Below, piece after piece: positions 6,214-6,747 of a DNA stretch of 6,747 nt (position 1 is the first letter of the stretch; each line of letters begins with the position of its first letter). The notes below the pieces were generated by a model. The model had not been told where the DNA came from. It saw nothing but the letters and a program-made list of their open reading frames with translations, and made no database searches. The stretch spans positions 1-6,747 of the forward strand of contig DAOVXH010000099.1 of NCBI GenBank assembly GCA_030636255.1. The letters run 5' to 3'. This stretch comes from Methanomassiliicoccales archaeon. Lineage in GTDB: Archaea; Thermoplasmatota; Thermoplasmata; SG8-5. A program made the translations under genes and the position numbers.

Positions 6214-6297
6214 ATTTTTCAGGAAGTAATTATCGTATTATTGATGGGGCAGGGCATAGGATTCTCCAGCCTTACTGGTTTTCCTAGCACCTAACAT

Positions 6298-6747
6298 CTA
6301 ATCATCGTCTTCGTCGTCGCCATTCTTGGAAATATCTCCATAGTTTTCCAGACACTTGGCCATTAGCACTCCGTAGGTCTCCTCGGTTGCATTTATATGT
6401 CCGTAATTGTGGAATGCCTTGACCTTTTTCTTCAGCAGTTCCGGTTCAACATCCTGGTCTATTTCAAGATGGCCAGTCTGTATGAATTCCAGGGGCTCGT
6501 CTATTGCATCCAACATGGCTTTGCTTATTGAAGTATGACCAGAGTATATTCTCCAGCCCTTTTTGTATGGAACTATAGTACCAATGTTCTTGATTATTTT
6601 GGATGAAACCTTGCTCATTAGTTCTTCAGGTACAATTATGACACCAGTGTTTTTGATATCACCCATTTTCTCAAGTTCTTCTTCTGTAACACCCTTTAGG
6701 TTCAGCACACCAATATTCTTTGTGACTCTGCCAATCTCAATATCAAT
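6298..6747 (-). CDS. Unrecognised short-repeat protein with acidic tail (N-terminus outside the window)
   Basis: The frame stays open to the right edge, so the GTG at 6708 is not a safe start; 149 residues are visible. I do not recognise the family. The visible part is built of short repeats with a core of N-x-G or Q/S-x-G followed by a beta-like run: NIGVL (11), NTGVI (33), NIGTI (54), YSGHT (68), QTGHL (90), NYGHI (114) and NYGDI (135). The glycines fall at 13, 35, 56, 70, 92, 116 and 137, mostly 21-24 residues apart. Most cores are followed by a probable helix, for example EEELEKM, EELMSKV, ISKAMLDAI and PELLKKKV. This suggests a strand-helix solenoid similar in period to leucine-rich repeats. 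There is no membrane segment or signal in the visible part. The protein ends in NGDDEDDD. The gene is followed by a terminator-like hairpin. Confidence 0.8.
   Translation of the reverse strand: MDIEIGRVTKNIGVLNLKGVTEEELEKMGDIKNTGVIIVPEELMSKVSSKIIKNIGTIVPYKKGWRIYSGHTSISKAMLDAIDEPLEFIQTGHLEIDQDVEPELLKKKVKAFHNYGHINATEETYGVLMAKCLENYGDISKNGDDEDDD
6328..6723 (-). repeat. Protein-level tandem repeat, about 21-24 residues per unit, seven cores
   Basis: Seven cores of the form [N/Q/S]-x-G-x-[I/L/V/T] occur across residues 9-140 of the visible protein, with spacings 22, 21, 14, 22, 24 and 21. The short 14-residue step falls at VPYKKGWRIY, where the helix between cores seems to be missing. The repeats have diverged at DNA level; I see no long identical nucleotide copies, so they are old rather than recently expanded. 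Confidence 0.6.

Noticed and set aside
6214..6297. Possible small RNA or tRNA in the gap between the repeat-protein gene and the hairpin
   Set aside because: I found no cloverleaf, no C/D box pair and only a weak CCAG/CTGG stem. It is best read as a 3' untranslated stretch.

Overview
The window looks archaeal, about 6.7 kb with moderate GC. The evidence is TATA boxes of archaeal form placed about 27 nt ahead of start codons that lack a Shine-Dalgarno site, an archaeal-type asparaginyl-tRNA synthetase, a Ser-His-Asp (Sec11-like) signal peptidase, and an archaeal-style arsenite methyltransferase. The signal peptidase style and the leaderless promoters suggest a Thermoplasmatota/euryarchaeal genome. 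That placement is an inference from remembered family features; no search was run.

Layout from left to right: (1) the N-terminal 379 codons of asnS, minus strand, running off the left edge; (2) an AT-rich gap of about 200 bp with a clear TATA box for a small lysine-rich protein (plus); (3) a minus-strand two-gene operon, with a degenerate PrsW-like intramembrane protease first and a membrane-anchored transglutaminase-like protein second, coupled through a TTGA stop/start overlap and a strong ribosome binding site; (4) a 69-bp divergent promoter region between that operon and arsM (plus), followed by an overlapping gene for a two-helix membrane protein of unknown function; (5) a minus-strand signal peptidase I whose peptidase domain is followed by about 200 residues of extra membrane helices; (6) a terminator-like hairpin and the C-terminal 149 residues of an unrecognised repeat protein with an acidic tail, running off the right edge.

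Most of the middle of the window encodes cell-envelope functions: membrane proteolysis, a surface transglutaminase fold, secretory signal peptide removal and a small membrane protein. ArsM is a cytosolic detoxification enzyme set among them, with no visible arsR or arsenite pump. No mobile element, CRISPR array, rRNA or tRNA was seen. No stretch longer than about 205 bp lacks a gene. Nothing here amounts to a clear new system. The best candidates for a closer look are the repeat protein at the right edge, the polytopic signal peptidase, the PrsW-like protein with altered catalytic motifs, and the unknown membrane protein paired with arsM.
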